Shown here: positions 1-6,231 of the stretch, in pieces
Layout: each line of letters begins with the position of its first letter
Numbering within the stretch: the first letter of the stretch is position 1
NCBI GenBank assembly: GCA_027717595.1
Contig: JALLOF010000048.1
Span: 1 to 10,777, forward strand
Origin: Nitrospinae bacterium AH_259_B05_G02_I21
GTDB lineage: Bacteria; JADFOP01
Direction of reading: 5' to 3'
DNA length: 10,777 nucleotides
Position numbers and translations under genes: made by a program
Notes under the pieces: model-generated
Told to the model about the DNA's origin: nothing
Seen by the model: the letters and a program-made list of their open reading frames with translations, nothing else
Database searches by the model: none

Positions 1-75
1 TACCTAGCCCAGGGCAAGGACGACGAAGCGAAGAGGCTGCTCGACCGCGCTGAGCGGATTCGACCAGGCCAATAA
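1..75 (+). CDS. C-terminal end of a TPR-like protein (partial)
   Basis: The window opens in frame 1 with 24 codons ending at TAA 73-75. The residues include GKDDEAKRLLDRAERIRP, which fits the second half of a tetratricopeptide repeat: a small residue, D-E-A, a leucine pair, R-A, then a closing proline. The start and most of the gene lie outside the window, so the real product is unknown. TPR tails are common on GT-C glycosyltransferases and on envelope assembly proteins, which would suit the neighbouring genes, but 24 residues cannot decide this. No canonical terminator follows; the hairpin repeat at 94-207 comes next. Confidence 0.55.
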   Translation, partial: YLAQGKDDEAKRLLDRAERIRPGQ

Positions 76-93
76 TCGATAACTGCCTAACTA

Positions 94-207
94 CATATTT
101 CACGATGAAATTGCCCCTGATGACCCCCTGCCTCCAGGGGCAAATTTCGGTTGAAATAGCAACTTTCCCCCCATAAGCGAAAGTAACGATTCCCTGGGAT
201 AATCGTA
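94..207 (+). repeat. Hairpin-forming dispersed repeat, copy A
   Basis: This copy contains CATATTTCACGATGAAAT (94-111) followed by TTGCCCCTG, a 15-base loop, then CAGGGGCAA and a reversed TTTCNNTTGAAATA. The GC-rich arms at 111-119 and 135-143 pair perfectly. The right part continues with GAAATAGCAACTTTCCC, GCGAAAGTAACGATT and CCTGGGATAATCGTA. The same order of blocks is seen on the other strand at 7732-7842 and, shortened, at 10169-10236. The first 18 bases match the outer end of the inverted repeat of the 4963-6231 element. It is a MITE- or REP-like unit; whether it is mobile, an RNA hairpin or a protein-binding site is open. Confidence 0.7.
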
Positions 208-506
208 CCTGCTTAGCGGCTCTACGTTGCCACGGCCATCCCTCTGATAAGGGTATTAGGCCAGGCCGCAGACTGTAACGCCGACGACCAGAGGATCATC
301 TCCGTGCCCACGCAACCTCCTGAAAATTATCAATTTATGGAGTTATCCAGGGACGGGTTTCTTTTCCCTATATAATTTGATACCCTTTGGGGCACCAAAC
401 GAGCACAAGGCGCGTCTTTTCTAACCCAGCAATTGGAGGAGAGGTGTGAATGCGGACTCGAGCCGACTTTGGAGCTTTTGATTGTTAGAGAGATTGGATA
501 ATGAAC
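208..506. other. Intergenic stretch with possible gene remnant
   Basis: No convincing gene is seen here. On the plus strand one frame is open from 217 to a TAA at 373-375 and reads RLYVATAIPLIRVLGQ and later PENYQFMELSRDGFLFPI. It looks protein-like but has no start codon after the preceding TAG (214-216), so it may be a decayed gene. At 450-488 a 12-codon frame (ATG to TAG) sits behind a strong GGAGGAGAGG site; a leader peptide is possible but unsupported by any other sign. Confidence 0.25.
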
Positions 507-535
507 TGCCTGAGGAATAATTCTAGATTTATAAT
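507..535 (+). promoter_or_regulatory. Promoter of the truncated UbiA copy
   Basis: A perfect TATAAT (530-535) lies 17 bases after a poor -35 (TGCCTG, 507-512). It sits 48 bases before the ATG of the remnant at 584. A comparable arrangement (TTGCCT then TAAAAT) lies 49 bases before the ATG of the intact gene at 2671. The duplicated segment therefore appears to include the promoter and leader, not only the coding part. Confidence 0.4.
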
Positions 536-583
536 GGATTAGGCATGGATTCTGGGCAGCGCGGTGCCGAACGAGGTCCATTC

Positions 584-765
584 ATGAAGACCAACACCCC
601 TCAACCGCTCCTCCAGCCAAGGCACCCCCGGTTTCGCAGCCTGTCCGCAGCCAGGCCAGGGCCCTCTGGATCAGCCTGAGGCCCAGGCAGTGGATTAAGA
701 ACCTCCTTGTCTTCGCCGCTCTCCTCTTCAGTCAAAACCTCTTCCATCCCCTGCTTGTGTCCAAG
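584..765 (+). pseudogene. Truncated 5' copy of the UbiA-family prenyltransferase gene
   Basis: This stretch repeats the first ~60 codons of the intact gene at 2671. Bases 629-705 are identical to 2717-2793 (77 bp), and similarity continues to about 765. Upstream, the leader GCGGTGC..A.CGAG and the ATG at 584 line up with the ATG at 2671. The copy has lost one base between its ATG and position 631, so reading from the ATG soon meets a stop. The homologous frame (VSQPVRSQARALWISLRP, then RQWIKNLLVFAALLFSQNL) ends at TGA about 15 bases after the homology stops. Most differences after 705 are synonymous (LLVFAAL is kept with different codons), with one N-to-H change, so this was probably once a working paralogue. 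It is non-functional now. Confidence 0.85.
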
Positions 766-864
766 AAACCGGGTGCGGTACAATGATAACAGATTTCCTC
801 ACTGCTGAGCTAAGCCCAACTGCGTAATAGCAGCTTCATCACTTAACGTTGTCATATCCTTGAA

Positions 865-2526
865 ATGGTGCCGAAACGCTCGCGGTTAAGAATGTTAAGG
901 GTTTCTTTCCCTGGCGCCCGATTGCCAGAGGATTCGTCCGTCCCCGGGTGGGCAGAGCGTTTTGGCGCCCGATGGATGACGGGCCTTATCCTTGCTTTGG
1001 CCGTGCTGGCGGTGACTGTCTATGGCCCCTTCTATAACAACCCGCTAGTCCATGAGGACATTTTCTATCTCTATCATTACCGCGAGGTTCTTCACATGCC
1101 GCTGGCGGAACTAACCTCGCCGCTTAGTTCCGTACCCGGCACCTCCGCTTATTTTCGACCGATATTCTGGTTCTTTGAGTCGGCAATTTATCATTTCTTC
1201 GGACTAAATCCAATTGCGTACCATGCGGCAGGTTTAGGTCTGCACCTCATCAATGCCACCCTCGTCAGCATCCTTGCATTTTTGGTGTCACGGAATCGGA
1301 CCCACGCAGCCCTCGCCGCTCTCTTCTTTTTTCTTTCGTACCTACATAGTGAGCCACTGTTGTTCCGCATTGCGCAAGTGCACATTCTGGGCGGATTTTG
1401 GTTTCTCCTCTCCCTAATCGCCTATATTCACTATCGGCAGAGCGAGCGACGATGGGCCTTTCTCGTTTCGGTGGTGCTCTTCTACGTAGCCGTTTTTTCA
1501 AATCAAGCCACCATCGGTCTTGTAGCGATTCTTCTTCTGTATGATATGGTCTATCCCCGCCCCGACTCGTCTCTTGGTCGAACCTTTGTCTTATCTTGTC
1601 GGAGGCTCTTCGCGTTTTTGCCCGCAATCGGCCTTTCGTTAGCGCTTTCTTTAGAGCTAGCGAAAGGGAAATACTCCATAGGCATCAACTTGATTAGAAA
1701 TGTGATCACAATATTATCCTACCCTTGGTACTATTTTGGGTTCCCAGGTGGCGTTACCATTCTCTATAAACAATCATCATCGGTATTCGCGTTTGTAATG
1801 AGCCTCCTTAACGCGCCGGTTGCGGGAACGATTATCGCTAGGCTCCTCTGTGCTGCTGGAACGGTGGCGTTGTTCGTGTGGAGGGTGCTTCGCGGAACGA
1901 AGTTGGAGCGGTTCGGCTGCCTATTCTTTCTGCTGGCTTTCATCCCTTTCTCTCTCTCCGGTGGCATAGTCAATTGGTACTTTTATATTCCTATTATAGG
2001 ATTCTCCCTCGTCATTTCTTATTGGTTTCTTCAATTCTGGGGATGGACGGCTTCCTCCTTTTCTTCCTTCCCTCGAAGGCAGATGGCCGTGCGCTTTGCT
2101 TCCATCCTCGTCCTCACGGGGTGGGTGATCTATCAGGTTTCTTATATTGGCCAGATGGGCCGGGATTACCGGGCTGCTGGAATGATTTACTCGCAGGTGG
2201 TTCATGATTTGGAACAACTCGGCCCCTTCGATGGGGACAAGCCTCTGTTTGTTAAAGGCCTTCCAAGGATTCATGGTTACGCAAGAACCATTGAAAAAAA
2301 ATTACTCCAATATGCATTTCGGGTCCATTTGAAGAAACCTACGCTACTTGTTCACTGGGTGGACCAGACAGCCACCTTTCCTCATCGTTTTCCGAAGGCT
2401 AGGTTCCTTATCTATCGGAACCAACAACTCGTGGAAGTGAGCCCGTCCGAGGAGTCCTCAGGTTTGTCGGATCGACCAGGGTTAAGTTCCCCAGAGCTAG
2501 GTTCGGGTGAAGCAGGGCACCTTTAG
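865..2526 (+). CDS. Polytopic membrane protein, GT-C glycosyltransferase-like
   Basis: This is a 553-residue, very hydrophobic protein with roughly ten to twelve membrane segments, the first at about residues 38-55. After it comes an acidic loop motif, HED (63-65), then YFRP (96-99) and GLNPIAYHAAGLGLHLIN (113-130). This order is typical of GT-C enzymes (PMT, ArnT and TMTC-like families), which transfer a sugar from a polyprenyl-phosphate donor on the outer face of the membrane; the first-loop acid is the expected catalytic site. The C-terminal ~120 residues look soluble, without TPR repeats. The gene lies between the broken and intact UbiA copies. The start is uncertain: no clear Shine-Dalgarno precedes ATG 865, and ATG 892 and 976 are also in frame, the last just before the first membrane segment. 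The sugar and acceptor cannot be read from the sequence. Confidence 0.75.
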   Translation: MVPKRSRLRMLRVSFPGARLPEDSSVPGWAERFGARWMTGLILALAVLAVTVYGPFYNNPLVHEDIFYLYHYREVLHMPLAELTSPLSSVPGTSAYFRPIFWFFESAIYHFFGLNPIAYHAAGLGLHLINATLVSILAFLVSRNRTHAALAALFFFLSYLHSEPLLFRIAQVHILGGFWFLLSLIAYIHYRQSERRWAFLVSVVLFYVAVFSNQATIGLVAILLLYDMVYPRPDSSLGRTFVLSCRRLFAFLPAIGLSLALSLELAKGKYSIGINLIRNVITILSYPWYYFGFPGGVTILYKQSSSVFAFVMSLLNAPVAGTIIARLLCAAGTVALFVWRVLRGTKLERFGCLFFLLAFIPFSLSGGIVNWYFYIPIIGFSLVISYWFLQFWGWTASSFSSFPRRQMAVRFASILVLTGWVIYQVSYIGQMGRDYRAAGMIYSQVVHDLEQLGPFDGDKPLFVKGLPRIHGYARTIEKKLLQYAFRVHLKKPTLLVHWVDQTATFPHRFPKARFLIYRNQQLVEVSPSEESSGLSDRPGLSSPELGSGEAGHL

Positions 2527-2578
2527 CTATTGTCGACTTATCAGAACCCAATCTGAGGGTTACGGAAAAGGCGCTCTT

Positions 2579-2597
2579 GCAAGGGAATTCTCCTTGC
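2579..2597. other. Short hairpin before the UbiA promoter
   Basis: GCAAGG (2579-2584) and CCTTGC (2592-2597) form a 6-bp stem over a 7-base loop. It overlaps the likely -35 region, so it could be an operator. No T-run follows, so it is not a good terminator for the gene ending at 2526. Confidence 0.3.
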
Positions 2598-2621
2598 CTT
2601 CGCTGCACGATGCTGTAAAAT
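2594..2621 (+). promoter_or_regulatory. Likely promoter of the UbiA-DUF362 pair
   Basis: TTGCCT (2594-2599) and TAAAAT (2616-2621) are 16 bases apart and lie 49 bases before the ATG at 2671. A related arrangement precedes the truncated copy of the same gene at 507-535, which supports it. A separate promoter here means the pair need not depend on transcription of the upstream membrane protein. Confidence 0.45.
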
Positions 2622-2670
2622 TTATCAGGCACTACCCATAGGGGGGTGCGGTGCTAAGCGAGAATTGTCC

Positions 2671-3609
2671 ATGGTAATCAACAAGCTCTCCACCGTTGCT
2701 TCGGCCGAGGCGACCGCGGTTTCGCAGCCTGTCCGCAGCCAGGCCAGGGCCCTCTGGATCAGCCTGAGGCCCAGGCAGTGGATTAAGAACCTCTTAGTGT
2801 TCGCCGCCCTCCTCTTCAGTCAAAACCTCTTCAATCCCCTGCTCGTGGGCAAGGCCGTCCTCGGCTTCTTCTGCTTCTGCGCCATCTCCAGCGGTGTCTA
2901 TCTAATGAACGACCTCAAGGACTTGGAGATGGACCGCCTCCATCCGGTCAAGCGGCTTCGTCCGCTGGCCGCCGGGAAGCTCTCCGAGGGGGTGGCCCGC
3001 TGGGCATCCATCACCCTCATGGGGGTGGGCCTTGCCCTGAGCGTGCTGTTGGCGGTGCCCTTCGGCGTGGTGGCGGCCATCTACCTCGGTGTGCAAATGG
3101 CCTACGTCTGGTGGTTGAAAGAGGTCATCATCCTCGATATCATCTGCGTCTCGACGGGTTTTGTGCTCCGGGCCGTGGCCGGCGGGCTCGTAGTCGCCGT
3201 ACACATCAGCTCGTGGCTCATCGTATGCACCATCATGCTGGGCCTATTCCTCGCCTTGGCCAAACGACGCCACGAACTGACCATCCTCAAGGAGGAGGCT
3301 ACATCCCACCGCCCCAGCCTCCAGGAGTACAGCCTCCAGTTGTTGGACCAGATGATTGCCGTGGTCACGGCATCCACGCTGATGAGCTATATCCTCTACA
3401 CCTTGAGTGATGTGACGGCGAAGAAGTTCGGCACGGACAACCTCAAGTACACTATCCCCTTCGTCCTCTACGGCATCCTGCGCTATCTCTATCTGGTTCA
3501 CAAGCGGGAGCTGGGCGGCCAGCCCGAGATAACCTTGTTGACGGACAAGCCGCTTCTTATTTCCATCGCCCTTTACGTTATGACCGTTGGGATCATTCTC
3601 TACCTTTAG
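2671..3609 (+). CDS. UbiA-family decaprenyl-phosphate phosphoribosyltransferase-like protein
   Basis: This 312-residue membrane prenyltransferase of the UbiA superfamily is close to the usual family length. It has the family's RPRQWIKNLLVFAALLFS start (about 33-50), the metal-binding first Asp motif NDLKDLEMDR (80-89) followed by HPVKRLRPLAAG, a LAKRRHEL second motif (196-203) and a late GGQPEITLLTDKPLL segment. This pattern is that of decaprenyl-phosphate 5-phosphoribose synthase rather than UbiA or MenA. Such enzymes move phosphoribose from PRPP to a polyprenyl phosphate in the membrane, the first step to polyprenyl-phosphoryl pentose donors. I prefer ATG 2671 over TTG 2665 because the truncated copy aligns with this ATG. 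The Shine-Dalgarno is weak. The stop overlaps the ribosome site of the next gene, so the two are coupled. The natural lipid and the epimerase partners are not visible here. Confidence 0.85.
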   Translation: MVINKLSTVASAEATAVSQPVRSQARALWISLRPRQWIKNLLVFAALLFSQNLFNPLLVGKAVLGFFCFCAISSGVYLMNDLKDLEMDRLHPVKRLRPLAAGKLSEGVARWASITLMGVGLALSVLLAVPFGVVAAIYLGVQMAYVWWLKEVIILDIICVSTGFVLRAVAGGLVVAVHISSWLIVCTIMLGLFLALAKRRHELTILKEEATSHRPSLQEYSLQLLDQMIAVVTASTLMSYILYTLSDVTAKKFGTDNLKYTIPFVLYGILRYLYLVHKRELGGQPEITLLTDKPLLISIALYVMTVGIILYL

Positions 3610-3618
3610 GAGGCAACG

Positions 3619-4704
3619 ATGGGCCACTCGAAAGTTGCAGTTCTGACAACAACGCCTGAGACGGTCCTGGAGAACTACCACCGCCTCCTCAAGCTAGCCG
3701 ATTACGAAGCCTACTTGCCCAAGGACAAGGATACGGCCTTGAAAATAAACATCTCCTGGCACCATTGGTATCCGGCCTGCTCGACTGCCCCTTGGCAGCT
3801 CGAAGGGGTCATTAGCTCTATGCTGGCCGACGGCTACCGGCGGGAGCTTCTCCACGCCTGCCACAACCGAACTGTTGTGGTCTCAGCCAAGCGGGGCGAG
3901 GTGGCCAATAAGCACAAGCCTGTGGTGGAGAAGTATGGGCTGCGCAACATCCACCTCTACGAGCCGGGGGAAGAGTGGATTACCTACCAGCCCAAGGGCG
4001 AGATGCTTGCCCTACCCGAGATCTACCCCGACGGTATCCGGATTCCCAAGCGCCTCATCGGAGAGAACATCATCCAGCTGCCGACGATAAAGACCCACGT
4101 CTTCACCACCACGACGGGGGCCATGAAGAATGCCTTCGGAGGGCTGCTCCACGAGAAGCGCCACTGGACCCATTCGGTAATCCATGAAACCTTGGTGGAT
4201 TTGCTAACCATCCAGAAGGAGATCCACACGGGCCTCTTCGCCGTCATGGACGGAACCTTCGCCGGTGATGGCCCTGGCCCCCGCTGCATGGTGCCCCACG
4301 TGAAGAACACCATCCTTGCCAGCGCCGACCAGGTGGCCATTGACGCCGTGGCGGCCCACATGATGGGCTTCGACCCCATGGACATCCGCTACATCCGCCT
4401 GGCCCACGAGCGGGGCCTCGGCTGCGGGCAGGTCAAAGAGATTGAAGTTGTTGGCCAGGAGGATGCCCTCTCGGTCAACTGGGGCTTTCACGGCCAGGAC
4501 ACCCTCGCCAGCCGCGGACAGAAGCTAATCTACTGGGGGCCGTTCAAGCCCCTGGAGAAGCTGCTGCTGCAAACCTGGCTTGTTCCCTGGTCTTACCTGG
4601 CCAGCATCCTCTATCACGACGTCTACTGGTACCTCTTCGTGGGCCGCTCTCGGGTGCGGGAGGCCCTCAAGACTCCCTGGGGCCAGCTCTTCCAGGAGTA
4701 CTGA
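3619..4704 (+). CDS. DUF362 family protein
   Basis: This 361-residue protein has the hallmarks of DUF362: LPTIKTH (154-160) directly followed by a T-rich TGAMKNAFGG segment (to 175), then MDGTFAGDGPGPR (210-222), NTILASADQVAIDAVA (230-245) and MGFDP with an ERGLG-EI-VVG tail (249-279). It has no CxxCxxC ferredoxin clusters, unlike the iron-sulfur versions of the family; its few cysteines are scattered. The C-terminal 60 residues are aromatic-rich and may touch the membrane. ATG 3619 has a perfect AGGAGG six bases upstream, overlapping the TAG of the prenyltransferase, so the two are translated together. The biochemical role of DUF362 is not settled; the tight coupling suggests it acts with the polyprenyl-phosphate pentose enzyme. 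Confidence 0.85.
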   Translation: MGHSKVAVLTTTPETVLENYHRLLKLADYEAYLPKDKDTALKINISWHHWYPACSTAPWQLEGVISSMLADGYRRELLHACHNRTVVVSAKRGEVANKHKPVVEKYGLRNIHLYEPGEEWITYQPKGEMLALPEIYPDGIRIPKRLIGENIIQLPTIKTHVFTTTTGAMKNAFGGLLHEKRHWTHSVIHETLVDLLTIQKEIHTGLFAVMDGTFAGDGPGPRCMVPHVKNTILASADQVAIDAVAAHMMGFDPMDIRYIRLAHERGLGCGQVKEIEVVGQEDALSVNWGFHGQDTLASRGQKLIYWGPFKPLEKLLLQTWLVPWSYLASILYHDVYWYLFVGRSRVREALKTPWGQLFQEY

Positions 4705-4720
4705 GCCTCGCGTGGGTTCG

Positions 4721-4867
4721 GTTCCTACCACCGCCCTCTACGAGGAAGTGCTGGCTAATCAGGCTATGGACGAAGGGGCGTTCGACTACATCACTAAGCC
4801 GATTGACAGGGACTACTTGGAGATTGTCCTCATGACAAAGCTCGCCCTACTTGAGGGGGATGAGTAG
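4721..4867 (+). pseudogene. C-terminal stub of a response-regulator receiver domain
   Basis: The translated tail VPTTALYEEVLANQAMDEGA then FDYITKPIDRDYLEIVLMTK matches the last third of a CheY-like receiver domain: the T/S before the fourth strand's end, the alanine-rich helix, and the invariant lysine-proline (KP) pair of the fifth strand. The phosphorylated aspartate and everything before it are missing, and the frame runs back into the end of the DUF362 gene in a different reading frame. There is no ribosome site. It is the leftover of a regulator gene whose front was lost when the DUF362 junction formed. Confidence 0.75.
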
Positions 4868-4870
4868 CTA

Positions 4871-4938
4871 CAGATAAATTTTACGGGCAGCCAGGAATTG
4901 TCGGTCGATTACTGTATGCCACGTCCTCAATTTATCTG
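4871..4938. repeat. 10-bp inverted repeat left of the mobile element
   Basis: CAGATAAATT (4871-4880) and AATTTATCTG (4929-4938) are perfect inverse copies 48 bases apart, between the regulator stub and the left inverted repeat. Function unknown; it might be a second hairpin or chance. Confidence 0.35.
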
Positions 4939-4962
4939 CCCACCAGGCTTCCCCGAGGTTCG

Positions 4963-5030
4963 ATTTCACGATGAAATAGTAACTTTCCCGCCGATCCGCC
5001 CAGTATCATATTTCAGTGAAATATACACTT
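4963..5030 (+). repeat. Left inverted repeat of the element
   Basis: These 68 bases match the reverse complement of 6164-6231 at 66 positions. The repeat holds two dyads: an outer ATTTCA-cga-TGAAAT (4963-4977) and an inner ATATTTCA-g-TGAAATAT (5008-5024), 46 bases centre to centre. Between them lie AGTAACTTTCCCGCC and GATCCGC. Matching stops sharply at the inner side after CACTT. Confidence 0.9.
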
Positions 5031-5060
5031 GGGATTTAGGTCAGAGAACCTTTCGAAAAT

Positions 5061-5081
5061 CGCCCCAAGCCCCTTGGGGCG
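5061..5081 (-). terminator. Terminator after the recombinase gene
   Basis: CGCCCCAAG and CTTGGGGCG form a perfect 9-bp stem with a 3-base loop. Read on the minus strand it lies 67 bases past the recombinase stop and is followed by ATTTTCG, a short T-run. It probably ends the two-gene transcript inside the element, just before the left inverted repeat. The weak T-run lowers certainty. Confidence 0.6.
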
Positions 5082-5147
5082 TGACAGCCAATCAAAGACT
5101 TACAGGACTCCCACCCTCTACGATTTGGGGCACAAAACATGAATCCA

Positions 5148-5792
5148 TCATCTCTCAAAGCTGAGGGAGTTCACGGCTGCCAGCTTCTTCTCGTCGCTTG
5201 TGTGCAAGTAAGCCTGCGTCGTCGTTATGCTGGAATGGCCCATTAGGTCCTGGACAGTCCTCAAATCCACACCTTGGTCTAGGAGCGAGACGGCGAAAGT
5301 GTGGCGCAGCGTGTGAGGCGTCACCCGACGCTTTATTAAGGCTTCCTTACGAGTACAGGTAACAAGGTGCCTAATGGCCTTGTAGGTGAGCCTACCCGCC
5401 TTGTGGGGTCCATGACGGCCGAGTGTGCGAAAGACGGGCTCTTCAGGGCCAAGGCCGTTCCTCCCCTCTGCCCGCCAGTAGGCTTTGATGGCATTAAGAG
5501 CATCGGGATGAAGTGGTACCTTTCGGACCTTCCCGCCCTTGCCGTTGACAAGGAGGATCGGCTGGTTGCGGTAGGTCTGGATGTCCTCGACGTTCAGGGT
5601 GCAGAGTTCAGCAGAGCGGAGCCCCGAAGCAAACAGAGTCTTGAGGATGGCGAAATCCCTCTTACCCTGGATAGTGCGTCTGTCGGACACCCGGAGTATG
5701 GCGGCTATCTCCTCCGGCGTGAGAAAGCCGCTTTCTCTCTTGGTTCGTGGGGATGTTTGACTACGTGCAGATTTGTTGGTAGGATAACTCAT
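5148..5792 (-). CDS. Short tyrosine recombinase (catalytic domain only)
   Basis: This 214-residue integrase/XerC-D family protein cuts and rejoins DNA through a covalent tyrosine link. All active-site residues are visible: R59 in SGLRSAEL, K85 in NGKGGKVRKVPL, H160 and R163 in TPHTLRHTFA, H186 in LMGHSS, and the nucleophile Y195 in TTQAYLHT. The catalytic domain starts at about residue 24 (LTPEEIAAIL); before it there is only a basic 20-residue tail instead of the ~100-residue SAM-like core-binding domain of Xer and phage integrases (about 300 aa). FimB and FimE inverting recombinases are similarly short. ATG 5792 has an AGGAG site. It lies 73 bases after the RHH gene, in the same transcript. 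Its substrates are probably the inverted repeats. Confidence 0.9.
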   Translation of the reverse strand: MSYPTNKSARSQTSPRTKRESGFLTPEEIAAILRVSDRRTIQGKRDFAILKTLFASGLRSAELCTLNVEDIQTYRNQPILLVNGKGGKVRKVPLHPDALNAIKAYWRAEGRNGLGPEEPVFRTLGRHGPHKAGRLTYKAIRHLVTCTRKEALIKRRVTPHTLRHTFAVSLLDQGVDLRTVQDLMGHSSITTTQAYLHTSDEKKLAAVNSLSFER

Positions 5793-5865
5793 AGCTCGAC
5801 TCCTCTCTGAGGGGTTGACGCTTTGGGCAGAGCGGTTATCTTCCTGGGTAGGCGCTTTGCCCGTT

Positions 5866-6018
5866 TTACTTTTTGCCTTTCTTCTTCTCCTGTTTATCCA
5901 CGTATTCCCGCATAAGCTCCAACAACTTGTCTTTCATGGAAATTCCTTCAACGGCGCAGGCCGCTTTAAAGGAGCGATGAAGCTCATCAGGAATGCTTTC
6001 GATTTGAATGACAGCCAT
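5866..6018 (-). CDS. Small ribbon-helix-helix protein
   Basis: This 50-residue protein begins MAVIQIESIPDELHRSFKAA, continues CAVEGISMKDKLLELMREYV and ends in a lysine-rich tail. The N-terminal strand (IQIESIP), the helix DELHRSFKAACAVEG and a second helix after a turn at S-M-K-D are the Arc/CopG-type fold, which binds DNA as a dimer through the strand. ATG 6018 has a GGAGG site at ideal distance. It is the first gene behind the promoter at 6051-6079, which contains a 14-bp palindrome, so self-repression is likely. It may also help the recombinase at the ends, standing in for the missing DNA-binding domain (inference). An antitoxin is possible, but no toxin is next to it. Confidence 0.8.
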   Translation of the reverse strand: MAVIQIESIPDELHRSFKAACAVEGISMKDKLLELMREYVDKQEKKKGKK

Positions 6019-6050
6019 GAATACCTCCAATTTATCCAATATTTCCTCTT

Positions 6051-6079
6051 AATATAGGATATCCTATTAATCTTATCAA
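6051..6079 (-). promoter_or_regulatory. Promoter of the RHH-recombinase operon
   Basis: On the minus strand, TTGATA (6079-6074) and TATATT (6056-6051) are separated by exactly 17 bases, close to the sigma70 consensus. The start codon of the RHH gene lies 32 bases past the -10. Confidence 0.8.
6054..6067. promoter_or_regulatory. Palindromic operator in the RHH promoter
   Basis: ATAGGATATCCTAT is a perfect 14-bp palindrome that overlaps the -10 and fills the spacer. This is where an autoregulating ribbon-helix-helix dimer would block RNA polymerase. Confidence 0.65.
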
Positions 6080-6090
6080 CCCCTTTTTGC

Positions 6091-6122
6091 CCCAAGAGGA
6101 ACGATTCAATGAGGCTCTTGGG
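6091..6122. promoter_or_regulatory. Inverted repeat upstream of the -35 box
   Basis: CCCAAGAG (6091-6098) and CTCTTGGG (6115-6122) are perfect inverse copies with a 16-base gap, between the promoter and the right inverted repeat. No T-run follows on either strand, so a protein site or a structural role is more likely than a terminator. Confidence 0.4.
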
Positions 6123-6163
6123 ACAGGACTGGTGGGATGCCTTATAGGTCTTTCAAGGTGGGG

Positions 6164-6231
6164 AAGTGTATATTTCACCGAAATATGATACTGAGCGGAT
6201 CGGCGGGAAAGTTACTATTTCATCGTGAAAT
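6164..6231 (-). repeat. Right inverted repeat of the element
   Basis: This is the reverse complement of 4963-5030 with two substitutions, one between the dyads (GCTCAG against GCCCAG) and one in the inner dyad, which here reads ATATTTC-acc-GAAATAT (6170-6186). The outer dyad (6217-6231) is unchanged. The outermost ATTTCAC can be extended on this side to CATATTTCAC, the form seen in the dispersed repeats. Confidence 0.9.

Larger units (their letters stand above)
4963..6231 (-). mobile_element. Compact tyrosine-recombinase element with 68-bp inverted repeats
   Basis: Two nearly identical inverted repeats (4963-5030 and 6164-6231) enclose a ribbon-helix-helix gene, a short tyrosine recombinase gene, their promoter and a terminator, and nothing else. 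The layout is that of an insertion sequence, but the enzyme is a tyrosine recombinase rather than a DDE transposase. No target-site duplication is obvious outside the ends, as expected for this enzyme class. An alternative is a fim-like invertible segment, since such short recombinases often flip DNA between inverted repeats. End-related sequence occurs elsewhere in the window, which favours a family of mobile or mobilised units. Confidence 0.75.

Noticed and set aside
94-207. Integron attC site
   Set aside because: The GTT/AAC core-site layout is not present and the recombinase lacks the integron-specific insertion and N-terminal domain; the hairpin repeats are not between gene cassettes.
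780-830. tRNA-like sequence on the minus strand (TTAGCTCAGCAGTGAGG)
   Set aside because: It resembles a D-arm, but no T-arm motif, anticodon stem or acceptor pairing follows at the right distances.
4898-5164. 88-codon plus-strand frame across the left inverted repeat
   Set aside because: It reads through the palindromic repeat and the terminator hairpin, with no motif or ribosome site.
5367-5810. 147-codon plus-strand open frame
   Set aside because: It is the complement of the tyrosine recombinase gene, whose catalytic residues are all intact.
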